A stretch of 64,000 nt of DNA from contig BSDZ01000025.1 of assembly GCA_030268105.1 (NCBI GenBank), positions 806,001 through 870,000 of the forward strand. Direction: 5' to 3'. Of this stretch, positions 1-13,369 are shown in pieces (the stretch's first letter is position 1; the number at the start of each line of letters is the position of its first letter). The notes beneath the pieces were generated by a model that was not told the origin of the DNA, ran no database searches, and saw nothing but the letters and a program-made list of their open reading frames with translations. Both the position numbers and the translations under genes were made by a program. The DNA is from Volvox africanus (Eukaryota > Chlorophyta > Chlorophyceae > Chlamydomonadales > Volvocaceae).

Positions 1-1194
1 CATATCGCTCGCTGCTCCACCAGTTGCTGCATGCCCTTGAGTGTACGGATGATTTCTGCCGTTCAGCAGGCATTACACACAATAACGGCTCTAAGTGAAA
101 AGTGCCCCTTAATTTATCACACGTGTCGCCTATCTTGTATCACCATAATCGCATATTGCACCTGACCTCCCCCATTCTCACATACACCGGACCAGGCCTC
201 CACGCAACAATAACATGACACCCGTTCCGGGGACAATCGAGTCTCCCGGTGGAAATGAAGAGATGTTGTAGCCAGTGAGTGGGGTAGCCCATCTTAAACC
301 CTACAACCATCATGTATATTTTCGAATTAATACTAACCCATCAGGTGGTACGTGACGAGCATTTTATGTGCGCACCACCTATGCTACAAATACTGCATGC
401 AAACGAGCAGCAGTAAAATCAGATCCAACCAGATGCACGCTCGAAGGGCGGATGCGTGCACCGTCATGGCCGGTCATAACCTCAACGAAGCATCCGCCAC
501 TCCTATGCAGGGCAAACAAAATCTGTGAAGTGGGTTGCTCACTGCTGCAGCACCCGCTGGGCACCCGCGCACAGCTGCGTCTGGAATATGTTCCAATTGG
601 CGAGTTGAGGAGCATAATGCTGTCGGAAAGGAGGAGTTAATGGCAGAGATAGATGCGGAATGTGTTTCATTCGCAGACGCAGACGTCCCCCAGCATGCAT
701 CAAGTGAATGCTTCACCCGAACCGCCATACTACAATATAACATTTGGATAAAATACGTGCCGGCCACACAATCTGACATCATGCCGGCCAGAACACACCA
801 GCGTCATACCTGCGTTCTACATCAAGAGTTCCATGGCGCCGACCCAAACCCGCACGATGTTCAACAGGACCTATTCCTGCACCCTGCTGACTTCACTTCG
901 TGTATGTCATTGTATACACGCCGTCTTACGGCATTAGTCACACACTCAAACTAGCCTCACTAATAGCACCCGCTCCCATGTATCGGCAGCATGGATACAA
1001 GATTCTGCACGACGCCCATGTACCGGGTATCACAGACAGGACGCCCCTGCGCTTTGGTTTAAAAATCGTTTCATAAAAGCCTGCTCTGATGCCTGTTGGT
1101 CGCAAATGTCACGTTCGTGGTTGCCCTGCATCCTGCGAAACGACGCCGTCGAAAACACCCACATGAGCAAGTGTTGCTGCTGATGAAGCTGCTG
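1..1194. other. No supported gene
   Basis: Short ORFs occur on both strands (for example 535-954 + and 474-782 -), but they overlap each other in opposite directions, have no recognisable domain, and are not flanked by convincing splice sites. I see no RNA gene and no repeat here. It probably includes 3' flanking sequence of the minus-strand gene that ends at 1195. Confidence 0.5.
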
Positions 1195-4126
1195 TTATTG
1201 CTGTGGTAGAGATGGCGAGAGGGGGCCAGGCGGCGGGGATGGTGAGGGACGGCTAGTACATCTGCCGCTCATTAAGGAGAACGCGGTGCTCGCCGTTGCT
1301 GCAACCTGCCGCACCGCCTCCTGATTAGCTGGCTGTTGCTGCTGCTGCTGCTGCTGCGCGCGCGGACCTGGTGGATGAGGGTAGTGTTGGTGTGGATACG
1401 GATGAGGATGCGGGACCTGGAAGAACCCTGAAGATGACTCGCTCTTGTGACGTGGCCTCTGTTCAGACGTGGCGCGTGATATGCTGCTGCTACTGCTGCC
1501 GCTGCCAGGTGCGTGCTTCACCCGTAGCATTGAGGCCAGGGCGCTGCCCGCATAGACAAACGCGGCGTTTCCATCCAGCTGACCAGGAGAGGGTGCTCCC
1601 GGTGAGTACGGCCGCATAGAACAATCCAACTGCGGCAAAGCGGGATGCGATAGCGCGGGAGCCGTTGCCCCGGCCTGGATGGGACATCCAGCCTGCGATT
1701 CGAGCAATGGCGCAGCCGTTCAGATTTTAGGAGCTTAACCGTAGCCGCCAATGTTAACGACTCCCAATAGCCAAAAACATAAAACAATTTTAGCTGGGTT
1801 AGGCTTAAACGGTGCTGAAGCAGATAGAGCATCCTCGTGCATGACGCGACTTGCATGTGGTATTCCACAGAGGTGACGAATTGTGCATTCATGAGGACAT
1901 AGGAAGTCCAGCAAGAGGCGCAGGACGTCCTGCGACCCGGCACATGGACTATTGAAAATCAGCGTATTCCCGCCAACCGTGATCCCCGCAGTCTCACATC
2001 CCGAACTTTTTGTTGGTGTATAGTCGCGAAAAAGGCATATGCGTACCATTGCGTACCTGCACCTGTCGCTGCTGCTGGTGGTTCGGTAAAAGGGAGGAGT
2101 GATGCTGAACTAACGAGGGCTGCAGAGGGAAGGTAAGGGGCCCTTGCGCCTCGGCATCTCCAGCAGCGGCTGTGCGCGGTGATACCATCAACGTTAACGA
2201 CCTCTGCCCAAGAGGCGGCTGTTGCGTTAACGGCGGCTGGTGTGCAGGTGTTGCCGGGGCGTTGGCTGGCCGTGCAAAAGCGCCGGCATCCGCAGAAGTA
2301 ATAACAGCAGGCCCTGCCGCCGGCGTTGAGCTCAGCTCCTTCGGGGGGGGACACAACAGCGGTCCTGTCCGACTATAACCTTGGCTTGCGCCCTGTGGCC
2401 GTTGATGTCGCGAGCTGAACGCAGCACCACTGCGGCACACGGTCAGGTTTTCCTCTGGCACACCCTTATTGCTGCAGCTACTGCTCGGCCGGTACGGCCA
2501 GGAGCCACCGGACCAGGACGTGGAGAGGAGAGCAGAAGGGGATGATGCATCAGCCTCTGAGCTTCGGCCATTAGGAGTGACGTCCCGTGCATCACGTGAG
2601 GCGGCCGGTGCGGCAAGGCGCCAGACGGCTGCCACTCCCCCGGTGAAGCCTATGTCCTGGGAGCATCCATGGCTTGGGCTGGCACCTCTTGCAGGGCGTG
2701 GGATGGGGCTGGGACTTGCTGCACGGGCGCCGGTTGGAGCCACCGAGTCGTTGAAAGTGGCGATCGATGGCAGCGTGGCAGGTGCACCATTAGGAGAGGG
2801 CTGTGCAACTCGCGGCGGCAAAACTGCCGCCTGATGTTGCACACAGGCCAGCTGCTGCTCCTGCAAGCCCACTGGTGACGGTTGCGGCGGTTGCGGGGAA
2901 ATGGAAGGTGATATCGAGGATGTTGACGAAGATGAAACCATACCTGCAGGTGGGATCTTGGTAAGGCCCAAGTAGGATACATGGGAGGCATCCAAAGAAA
3001 TCAAGCAGGACTTGCTGGGGGAGGACTGCAAGTAGGTTGCGTTGGCAGCGGCCACCGTAGCTTGTGACACGGGCCGCGGCGGCACCGTCACCGCACCACC
3101 GCCACCAGCAGCTGCCCTGGGGCGTTGTTTGAGCCCAGTGCCAGCCTCGCCACCAGAGTCGCACGTGCCAATGGCCAGCGAGGGTGATGAGAACCGTAAG
3201 GAAGGCAGAGCCGTGCCTGTCGCCGAGACGCGTTTGACCCCCGACCGCCAGTCGCTAGCTTGTGAGGACTTTGCCAACAGTGTGGCTAACGCAGTACCGG
3301 GCGGAGTGCTCACTGTCGCATTATAACAGGCATCACACGCAGCTGACCGTCCGAAAGCTGCCGGTGACTCCAAATCCCTTGATGTGCTGCCCGAAGCCTG
3401 GGCGCCGTAGGCGCTGCCCGCCGGCGCTTCCTCTGCCCAGGCGACCGCTAGCATGGAGGGAGCGATGGCACGCAGTTGAGAATGGTTGCCAGCGCCGCTG
3501 TTGTCACTGCCCTCGACTGCTGGGTCACGGAAGGTTACGGTGCACTTGAGCAACAGATCCTCAGACACTTGTTCATCCGTGCAGGCCTTGGTGTCCGCAG
3601 GACTCGGGCTGGGGGTGCTACCGGTCAGGAAGCGTTGACTGCTGGAGAGACGGCTAGCTGGATTGGCTATGGATATGGCTGGCGAGCAGGCTCGCTGGGT
3701 CCGGCAGCGCTCCCAGGCCTCACTGGTCATGCGCAAAGTGCAGGCCGAAGAATCGGCCGTGGAGTGCTGGCAACCGCTTTCGTCCGTATCGCTTTCACTC
3801 GACGTCCCGCCGCTGTGTTCCGTGCTCTCAGTGTCAGTGAAGGCGCTCACCTCTGCATACGCATAGGCTGTGTCGTCAAACACAGAAAATGAAGACTTGG
3901 ATTTGTCAAATTGCATACGAACGAGAGAAGTGCGATGTTGTCGCGCGGTTGAGCGTTCATCCACTACGCGGTTTACATGAGCCAAAGTCGCCATCCGATT
4001 GCCATGTGCAATTCGCGCCCGTCGAAGCACCTCTTCAGCGGTGCGGTCATGCAAACTCTGAAAAGCAGTTGCCGCCGTTGATATTCGCTGCAGGGCGGTG
4101 GAAGCGAAGGACCCAGCCAATCCCAT
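1195..4126 (-). CDS. Two-exon low-complexity protein of unknown function
   Basis: Exons on the minus strand are 4126..2057 and 1692..1195, joined in phase 0 by a donor reading CAG|GTACGC and an acceptor reading CGCAG|GCTGG. The predicted protein is about 855 aa. I do not recognise a domain. The first 130 residues look globular, with a helical segment rich in Ala/Arg/Glu around residues 15-55 and an acidic Ser/Thr/Glu patch around 90-125. The rest is Ser/Pro/Ala/Gly-rich, and exon 2 carries a Gln8 run and a His/Pro stretch. The frame stays open upstream of the chosen ATG without another Met, so a 5' exon is possible. It is divergent from RAD23, whose ATG lies 1.66 kb away. Function unknown. 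That it is coding rests on the 2.1 kb open frame and the phase-matched intron. Confidence 0.65.
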
Positions 4127-5783
4127 CCAAATTACAACATTGTTAGTTAACTTAATTACAGCTTGCCGTGGCTGGGAACTGTGACATCCACTTTATCGCC
4201 ACCTATTGCGAGGGAGGCCTTGACACTCAACGAGGACACGGTCTAGATGGCAAAAGCTTACCAGCATTACGTTTCCTGCTGTAGCCGACATCCGTTAACA
4301 TGGACAACTGGACTAATAAATGTGTATGTGATGCAGCTGTCCTAGATGGTCGGATTGCGGAAAGTGGTTATATTGTAAAGGTAGACATTCATGACAGCAA
4401 AAACTTTAATAACATATCGGAATCGTGCTCTGTTTGTACGCAGTTATTGAAAGAAGCCGGGGGCATAAAAGAGCCAGCAAACAAATCTGCAACTAATGTT
4501 TGCAGCGATACAGTGTTACATAAATTATATGCTTCCATTGGATTAGATCTGCAGATTCGCACCATAAGGACACTATTTGTTGCAAACGTGTCTTTGCTTG
4601 GCGGTTGCAAACCGCAACCCTTTGTACTGTACGGCCTTTTAAAATGCAACCCTTCACATAAGTCAAAGATAGATTTTTACTACTCCCCTGCCTATGCTCT
4701 TTGATACCTCCTGCATGATGCATCAGTTTTGAAGCCCAGCCGCTGCAGCTTCTTTAAAGGGCCTTGCTGCAAACCGTAAACACCCAGGGAGCCTTCTAGC
4801 TCCTTAGCGTCCAATCTCTAGTATTGGACAAAGAAGAGTTCTAAAACACATCACTTCTATTATCATAGTAAGTGTGCCAAAGAAACTTTCAAGGGTAACA
4901 TCGTACTCTAAATGATGTGCCAGCGATGCCGTATGAAAGGCCGTCGTCAATATTGGCCGTGCATTCCATTCAGTCTTTGAGTTTAGCCTGATCCAAATAT
5001 TGTCTTACGTTGTATTTCACATGAACACCAAACCCCTTCGACAGGGATAGAACTCCACAAGAAGATAGTACAAACGCGAGGTGAGTTTCGGCAAAACTCA
5101 GGGTTGATATAGATCCTATGAGTTCATGACACATCACACGAAACATAAGTGCACTTGCCCTTGGAAGGAGATAAATGCACGTTCTGTGAAGGGAAAAAGA
5201 GGGTAAGGGTACAGAAATGGTGATGCCAATGAGGCAAACCTTCGATCTAAAGAGGAGACGATACTTGCGCAATCGAGAAGGAGACATCTAAGCCGGTCAA
5301 CTTATTGGATTGCATTTGTCTTATGATAAGGGAGCCCCATAATCACCTTCGGTCCCCGTAAAACGAACGAATATAATAATTTTTCAGGTGATTTATTCAT
5401 GAGGAACTATACTCTCTATCTCAAGACCGTCAAGGCATGATGAGATGGGATGGGATGTGCTGAGGCAAGTCCCAGTCGTAGTGATCTCTGGAAAAGAACG
5501 CTATGAGCACACAATACAGAAGTACGTGTATCCACAACATCATATACATTGTTAGGCTACATAAGAGGCTGAAAATTTGGACTGTGGCCAACCCCGGCCA
5601 GATCTTGGATATCAAAGACCGCAGTGCCAGTAACTTGGACCAAGCCAAGACGGTAATTTGGGGTAATCCCTCGTATATAATGGTTGAACCTGACTGAACT
5701 TTCCCGGGGTGTCTACTCAGGGTTCCGCGCTCCTTTGTCTGGTAGGATTCGGCTGTCGAGGAGACCCGGTACATTTTGGAGAA
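4127..5783. other. Divergent intergenic region
   Basis: This 1.66 kb lies between the 5' ends of the minus-strand unknown gene and RAD23, so it should hold both promoters and 5' UTRs. A 134-codon plus-strand ORF at 4300-4704 is noticeably more AT-rich than nearby exons, has no recognisable domain and no splice partners, so I do not call it a gene. No clear TATA box or repeat family could be assigned. Confidence 0.45.
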
Positions 5784-8568
5784 ATGAAGCTAACGTTTAG
5801 GACAATAGCTGGCAAGAGCTTTAATGTTGAGGCGGAGGAGAGTCTGACGATCGGGGCCCTCAAAGACAAGGTGCAAGAAGCTCAGCCGGATTGCCATCGC
5901 GAAGCGGTAAAGCTTGTTTACAAGGGTAAAGTTCTTGATGACGGAACAACAGTTGGGGAAAACCAGATTACGGAGCAGGGATTTATCGTCGTCTTCGTCC
6001 AGCCGAAGAAGGCGGAAGCGCCGAAGCCAGCTGCCGCTCCTGCTCCGGTAAGTGTATTCCTTTGTAACAGGGACTTTGTTTATGTCTTCGATTAACGCCA
6101 TACGACGTCCTCAGGCTGCGACGGAATCGGCAGCTGCTCCACCTACCTCGGCACCTGCTGCGCCAACCCCCCCTCCCCCTGCCCCTGTCCCTGGTAGGTA
6201 CTTTCCCATGTCGGTGCAGCTCCTTTAGACCCTTTCTTTCTGATGACAGATATACAGACTTCTTATACTGGAGGGCGTGACTGTGAACGGCACTTGGAGT
6301 AGTACCCCTGAATTAGCAGCCGTCGTTGTGCAAATCATCATGCATACAACTGCCATTAGCAATAACTGCCAACGCCTGCTGAACTGCTTATTGTTGAGGA
6401 TGGAGTTCGCATTCCTTTTGCGTGGCGCATCCGGGTGAATGCGTCCCGCCCTAGCCGCTTTGACGATGCTTTTCGTCCTAGCCTCTTGAGCTTGATGGCC
6501 GTGAAAAGGAAGCCTCGCCGACAGCCTTGCTATGCAACGCTGCTAAGTTTCCTAATAAATGGTGCTTACTTGCTTGTGCTCTAACTTCACATCCCACAAC
6601 AGCTCCTGTTGCTCCAGCGGCTGCTCCGGCTCCCGCCCCAGTAGCGCCATTGCCGCATCCTGCCGACGCCTACACGGCGGCAGCATCTGGCCTGCTGGCG
6701 GGATCAGCATTGGAGTCGGCCATTGCGAACATTTGCGAGATGGGCTTCCCCCGCGAAGATGTGGGTCGTCTATAAGCCAGGATTAGCTTATCTATTGAGC
6801 TGGCTGGTGCAATGTCCGGGGCATGGCGTATGAACACCAAGCGTGTGGTTGTTTGGCGCCCCTTTACCATTCTGGTACACCGCTAAGCAAACTTACGCCC
6901 GCACGATTGTGATTGGCAGGTGATCCGGGCAATGCGGGCGGCGTTCAACAACCCCGACCGAGCTGTTGAGTATCTCATGACAGGCATCCCGGCAAACGCT
7001 GGACCACCACCACCGGCCGCACATCCGCCCCAGGCTGCGCAGCGCCCCGCAGCCACAGGTGGTGCTCCCCCGGCCGCACAGGTGATTTGGGGACCGGTGC
7101 ATCCCTGGCCCTGGTGGCTCGTGCTTGACGGTACATGTCGCTAAAAATGCATGAATGAGCTTCCGCACTACTGAGTACTTGGGGTACGGATGGAACGAAG
7201 TTTAGATGATCTTCCTTGGATTGTGACTTTATGCAAAGGTGCGGTTCTGCTTTCTTGTCAGGAGGTGCCGGAGCGAAGGTCATCGATGGTCATGCTGCTC
7301 TGTATGCTCTGTTGTGACTTCCGTTACGCATGGAACGGCGATGAAATAACCATTATAAGCCGTGACTGCTGTCATGGTGATTCATGGATTGCTTTCCCAA
7401 CGTCCACCGCGCTTGACTTCAGGCGCCGGCACCCGTGGCGGACGTGGGACCGACGGCCCAGCCGTTTAACATGTTCGGTGGCCCAGCGCCTGCAGCGGCA
7501 GGCGGCGCTGAGGGGAACCTCAACCCGGCATTGCTGGCTCTGAGAGACAACCCGGCTTTTGCCATGTTGCGCGCCGCTGTGGCACAAGATCCCCGGTCCC
7601 TGGTGCCGCTGCTGCAGGTGACTGTGTGGGAAGTGGGATTCTCATCTAGGCGTTAGGGCTGTACCCCTGCGTTGGGCCAGAGGCGCACCCTATGGAGATC
7701 CCCACCGCGAAGCCTTGTGTTGAACAAGTGATGCGACCGGGAGCGCCTAGCACAATGTCTATGCTTAGTGGCTCATATCTACGGTGGTTTCATTGGCCAG
7801 TCCTGTCGGTGGTCTATTAGGAGGCGATCCATAAGATGACCTGTTTGTGCTCCATGTTCGTCTCGGTGTGCAGAATTTGGGCCGCACGCACCCAGAGCTG
7901 GTGCAGGTCATCAACCAAAATCAGCAGGAGTTCCTTCGCATGTTGACGGAGCCCGGTGAAGGCGAGGAAGAGGACGTGAGTTACCGCTTGTGTTGCAACT
8001 ACGAGTTGCGGAAACTCGAGGAGTTGCCCATCCAGTATACTGGCATGTGAACGGGGTGGGGAGGCAAGAAAATCTTGCGATAGTACCCGGTTGCCCGCCT
8101 GCGTCTCGGGGGGCATCGTGGCTGAGTGCCTTGAACGGTCTGCGAAGGTCTTCTTGCCAACTCCTCGTTGGCATCACACCCATGTTACTGCACCCATGCC
8201 AGAGGGCCGCTGCTGCTATGCCATGGCTTTTATGGATGGAGGAGATCGTCCTTATGCAACAACCGATCGAATGTGATCGAATGCTAGTAATGTGATCTAT
8301 GTATATAGGTTCTCTGGTTGGAATGTTTCTAAACAAAACGAGTTTGGCGACACGGACATGCTGCTGGTTGCAGGCCATGGCGATGCTGCTTGGGGGAGGT
8401 GGGCCTGAGGGCGGCATGGTTGTTGAGCTAACGGAGGAGGATGAAGCTGCCATCACCCGGCTGGCCGCTCTGGGTTTCGACCGCACCGCTTGCCTGGAGG
8501 CATACCTGGCGTGCGATAAGAACGAGGAGATGGCGGCCAACTTTTTGGCGGAGAATATGTTCGATTAG
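5784..8568 (+). CDS. RAD23: RAD23 ubiquitin receptor / nucleotide excision repair protein
   Basis: Seven exons: 5784-6047, 6115-6193, 6603-6760, 6920-7081, 7423-7617, 7874-7975 and 8374-8568, all with GT/AG introns and consistent phases, giving about 384 aa, the usual RAD23 length. An N-terminal ubiquitin-like domain (residues 1-75, starting [13 protein letters not shown]) is followed by an Ala/Pro linker, UBA1 (about 152-193, with the MGF motif in [10 protein letters not shown]), the XPC-binding/STI1-like domain (about 253-312, starting [13 protein letters not shown]) and a C-terminal UBA2 (about 340-380, with the ALGF loop). RAD23 proteins carry polyubiquitylated substrates to the proteasome through the UBL domain and stabilise XPC/Rad4 in damage recognition. 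The start at 5784 is chosen because the UBL fold begins there; an upstream in-frame Met at 5709 adds only unrelated sequence. The gene is convergent with the She9-like gene downstream. Nothing looks broken. Confidence 0.97.
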
Positions 8569-9468
8569 GCTCACGATCAAGATAGACGCGCGTGGCATGA
8601 TAGAGGCATAGGTGTGGATAGTGGGGCTAATACGGATTTCGGTTGTGATGGCGGCCAGGACGATATTGCACGGCATTGTTGCTTACTTGGGTCGCAAGCT
8701 AGCACCGGATTCGTTGGCAGAGAGCAGGAGCATATGCGCGTGCAGGCTAAGCAGAGGCAGGAAGTAGAAGTTAATCGGCCCATTTCCGGTTACGTCGGAT
8801 CTGGCACCTTAGGTCCTCATCGCGTGGTTAGAAACATGCGTCACGATTCTTGAATATGCTGAACAGCTGATTCTTGGAATGCCAATGGACAACGAGCTCT
8901 TGTGCTTCGGATAAGCTGTGGCGCTCGAAAATGGCGACATGTTCGGAGGCTTATGTCTGCAGGCTCGTCGATCTGTTCAGGATGGTGAATATGTGCATCT
9001 GTTTTCAAGGATAAGGAAATGTGGGGTTTGGCGGGGCCAATCACCCGAAGCTTAATTGCTGTGCCAATATCCCAGCCTTCTTCTGTATGCATGGATGCTG
9101 CAATCGGGATGAAGTCTCATGCACACCCGACTTGCGCAGATCCGTAAGGACTCTCCAGGGGTGGCTTTGCAATGACGGGCCTTATCCAGGACAGTTGCCC
9201 ACTGTCGTGCTGGCGGTGCGGTACATGGTACAGGCGCTGCAGTACCACCGCTGAACTAGGGGGCTCGACGAGTAAAGCAGCCGATGTTGCCACTTCTTCG
9301 GCGCATATCAAATACCATCATCCCATCAAGTCATCTGAGAACAGTTCCTAAGTGTAATCTGTGCAATAAATTGCGGCGGATGAGGCACTGTGGGGCATCT
9401 TATTGCCGTCACATCCACAGGAAAACACTGAGACACATTCCAGACTTAGCCGTCGTCACCCTCACTCA
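8569..9468. other. Convergent 3' region between RAD23 and the She9-like gene
   Basis: This 900 bp lies between two converging stop codons and probably holds both 3' UTRs. A TGTAA motif, the usual volvocine poly(A) signal, occurs near 9355 on the plus strand. That is far from the RAD23 stop, so its use is uncertain. Short ORFs here lack domains or splice context. Confidence 0.5.
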
Positions 9469-12400
9469 TTACCTGTCCCGCAAAAGCAAAAGCAATCCTA
9501 CGCTTAACGCGGCACCTGCAAATGCTGCGACCGCTGCCCTGGCTTCCGGCGTGCCTGCGATCTTGTATAAATATTGACCTGGCCATCGATGCCACGCCTG
9601 TGGCCCCGGTGCTTGACCCCAAATGTCGTTGCCTTCGGGTTCCGGCACTATAACGTCAGAGATCACATCGGGCCCTGAGTACGCGTGGCGGTCCTCCTGG
9701 GAATTCGGAAGCGATGTGGACGACTGTACGAAAGGCACGCTAGGCGATATTAATGCAGGTATTTGCCTGGCCCCTACCGCAATGCTTATGCTCTCTTCCA
9801 ACGTCTGCAAGTGTAGTCTTGCTTGCCGTACTTGTTCCAAGAGCTCCGAGGGTGTACTTGCACCTCCTATCGCCGGACCACCGTCCTCAACTCCTTCACC
9901 AGCCAGTCCGTTCCCCGGCAGCGCCATCACTGGAGCCGCAACCCGCTTGTCTTCCGGAGACGGCAGCGTTGCTTTCAGCGAGGCTACGGATTCGCGTATA
10001 CTGGCCAGCTCCACGCGTAGGACGTCCTCCACGTGGTTCCGGAGCCTTCGCGCCTTAATCGGCTCCATGATTAGGTAAACGGACTGCACAACAGGGTGAG
10101 GTAAAAGCCGAGACGACGGGAGCAGGTGCAAGTAGGTTCGGCCCAGACTGAAAGACTTGTGGCATTGATCACATCCGACAGACTCCGCTCTAAGACCTTC
10201 ACAGCCTCATTCCTACCATGCTTTCCTTTCCCGAACCTGGTTAGAAGGGAAAGCGCCCTCGCCCTCTCGCCCTTGTGGTAATTACTTCTTCCTTCTCATT
10301 CTCTTATACATGCATCGCTCATCTCAACAACCCCCCTCACCATGAAGGACACCATCTGCAGCGCCATTAAGCCCGCAGTCCACCACGTAGAGGCCTGCCG
10401 AATCTTATCGCTCCACATCGTTTCTGCACCGTAGCGCTCCCGAACTGCCTCCGCCACCTGGTCGTGACATGCTTCTACCGCCTCTGCGGCTTCAGCATAA
10501 ACGGCCTGACGGACAAGAAACGGAGTGCCATAACGGCCAAGACAAAATCCATGTGGTGGTCGTGGATAAAAGTCGTGGATTATGCATACCAAACTCGCTG
10601 TCGCGGCGGCGGGACAAGTTCGTTGGGGGCCAAAATCCGAGCTTGGGGGACAGCCTCGGATCTGGTCTGGATGCACACAACGGGGCAGCTCCATCCCTAT
10701 GTTCCGCCAAAAGGAGCGAGGAGGTCTTAAAAACGACAGTCTCAAAAATGTCGCTGTAAGGAACCGTAAGGGCTCCCTGCGCACATTAAGCCAGTCGACA
10801 ACAGTTTAGTGTAAACACTAAATCATGTACCTTCGTCTCCTAAACCTTCAGTTCACTTCTCAGCCATGTTTCGTTCTGAAGTATCTCAAGCGGTGTGCTA
10901 CACCGCCTCCCACCACTTTCTACCGGTGGCTGAGCCGGTGCCCTGAAGCATGGCCCCATGCCCCGTCCCTTCATCCTCCTCCGCGCTTCACGCACCTTGG
11001 CCTGTGCGACTTCCAGCTCGAGTCGGTGCTCCTGGCGGCACAAATCTGTGAATCGCTCCAGATCAGTTGCCTGCCAGCTGCTCTTGCGCTGAAGCAGGGT
11101 CATCTGCTGCCGTTGCACGTCTCTGCCGCAAGCAATGAAGGAAACATCAAATTCAGACATGGTCCAAACGGCGTACAGAAAGGATTGGAAAATGTGGCAT
11201 TCCAGCTTTGATGCGGAGGAGAAGGAGAGAGCGCAACGCATTGTGCCCGAATTCGACAGTGACGGTGATGGTGACTGTGAGCGGCATAGGGCACGAATTG
11301 CCGTGCGAAGCGTGCCTAGCACGTGCTGGACGCGAGGGAATCCTTAACGAATACATTATGATAAATGTATTATCACGGGATTGTCACGGTCCAGCTGGAA
11401 CCACATCCTCAAGTAGCCCCAGCTCAGCAAGCCAGTGGGCAGACCGCTCCCCAGCGGTATTATTTCGCAATTACAGCCAAGTCAGCAGCCCTCATGACTT
11501 GGGTGCAACACGCTCTCCGCAACGATATGGCCGTACGATGTGCGATTCTAAGGGCTGCAAGGACTGATTCAGCTCGTGATGGCGGGGTGATGGTAAATCG
11601 CGGACGCCCAGGAAATTTCTTGCCTTTTCGAAATGTTGAAATCCCTTAGCGAGAGAAAATTAATTTTTTTTAATGAAGAATATTTATGACAACGGAGATG
11701 CTAGGTTCCTACACAGGGCCTAAGCTTGGCGCCTTATGGTTATTGTTGTCACCCGCCTCCCCTCTGGGGGTCTGGAGGTCTGGAGGTCTGGAGGCCAGCC
11801 CCTCCTCCCGGTGGCACCAGCGCCTCACGCAGCCTACCCTTGCTCTGAAACCACTAACTCATACGCCACCTTGCTGTCCCGCAGCTCCTCTCGCGCGTCC
11901 GCAAGGCGTTGTGTTGCCTCAACCACCTGTACGGTGACTCCCACGCGGTTGGGAGGGAAGAGGGCTAATGAGATGGCAACAACTCTACCAGGGCAATTGG
12001 GCAACAGCCAAGGCTACCGCAAACAGCGAACGACCAAGGATGAGGACCGGAGAGCGGTAACGGTGCTTTGGTACAAGTTGTATATGACCAGAAAGAAGTT
12101 CTGATTTACGCGAGTTGCAAGGGTGATGGAGCCTGGGTTGGCTTTCCATTCAAAGCGTCCTTGCGAGATAGCCCAGCACAGTTAAGGTGGCTCCACGGAT
12201 GAGGTATCTTGAGACGTGAGATGAAAAGCGAAGGCTTGACGCACTGGAACTGGTGAAGTGAAGCGCTGATCTCGCGGGTCTTCCTATTGGACGGTCGGGT
12301 CAGCCCTCTCCCTTCCCCCCAAACATACACACACACACAAACAGCAGGCACACATACACATACACACATGCATACACATACATTCACCACCACCACCACC

Positions 12401-13369
12401 ACCACCAATACCACCGCCAATACCACCATACAGAAGTGGCGGGAGAGGGAAAGGCGAAAATGTCATCATAGGGCCCCATTACGACAATGGGATGGGTATG
12501 TGTGCTAGAATTTTACCACGGGCTTCTTACCTGAATTTTACATCCCCGGTTCCTGTACCTTACCAGCTCCTTTCATTATTCCCAATCGTCAGCTAAAACA
12601 TTCTTCTGCTCTATCCCAAAAGGGACTTAACTGTTATGATCAGTAAAGTGGCACGTTTTCACGGCGACTTGCTATCACGTCTAGATGACCTGACATGGTT
12701 AGATCATCTAGTACCTTTACTGCGCAGAATGCAGGACCCTCGTTTCAAGCCACCAAGAAGCGCACTATCCCCGCTCAGATCCCCGCCGTTTCTCGCTTTT
12801 TTGGAGAGCGTTTTCGATCCAATTACTACCCGCACCTTTCGCTTAAGCTTCTCGATGGCGTCGTATCCGGTGATTTGGTTAAGCTTGGCACCTAGATCAG
12901 ATGCGGCTCCCAACAAGGAGAAGCTGGTCCTGCCAATAGCATCCCGTGCAGGGAGTATTCGTGTACGCAATATGAGCAATGCCCCAGCAGCTGCGCCAAA
13001 TGGAGGCGATGGAGGCCCAATAGCTGGCGGCGGCCCTTGAGCCGCTGGTGTCGTGAAAGCTGCTGGTTGCAGGTGTGGGTCCGGTGGTGAAGGGCGCGTC
13101 GCGGCAGGGGAGGAAGGGCTTGTGCTGGCGCTAGCGGAAGCGGTGTCAGTGCCAGCATTAATCGTAGGGCAGCTTACGTGGGAGTTGCGGCCATGCGCGG
13201 GGTCATCGGAGTGCGTGCTAGAGGAGAGGTGGGCAGGTGACGAGACGATGCTACGCAGGACGGCTGTTGAGCACTGAGGCCGCCCTAAGGGCTGTGTCGG
13301 CGCAAGACACCTGGTTGCACGCACAGGTGACAGAAGTGCCACAGGTCCCCTGGGTAGCAGTTGGCGCAT
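9469..13369 (-). CDS. SHE9: She9/Mdm33/CCDC51 (MITOK) family mitochondrial inner-membrane protein
   Basis: Exons on the minus strand are 13369..12836, 11926..11838, 11122..10996, 10505..10341 and 10083..9469; all introns are GT/AG and all phases agree, giving about 509 aa. An in-frame Met at 13594 would add 75 residues. I prefer 13369 because the protein then opens with an Arg-rich, acid-free segment typical of a mitochondrial presequence. Family hallmarks appear in order: LNQITGYDAIEKLK near residue 165, a coiled coil from about 177 to 290, the LLQRKSSW..TDLERFTDL block near 220, and SDKIRQASTWW leading into a membrane segment (about 290-312), ending MEPIKARRL. The last 22 residues form a second hydrophobic segment. 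Yeast Mdm33 affects inner-membrane fission and lipid balance; human CCDC51 is described as the pore of a mitochondrial K(ATP) channel. Which role applies here is unknown. The 175-residue linker before the second membrane segment is poorly conserved in my recollection. Confidence 0.9.
12325..12425. repeat. (CA)n and (CAC)n microsatellites
   Basis: A CA-rich run of about 60 bp with short interruptions is followed by about eight copies of a CAC/ACC trinucleotide. It lies in the first intron (11927-12835) of the She9-like gene, so the ORFs that cross it are not protein. Confidence 0.85.

Noticed and set aside
4300..4704. 134-codon plus-strand ORF
   Set aside because: AT-rich, with no domain, no splice context and overlapping minus-strand ORFs; not enough to call a gene.
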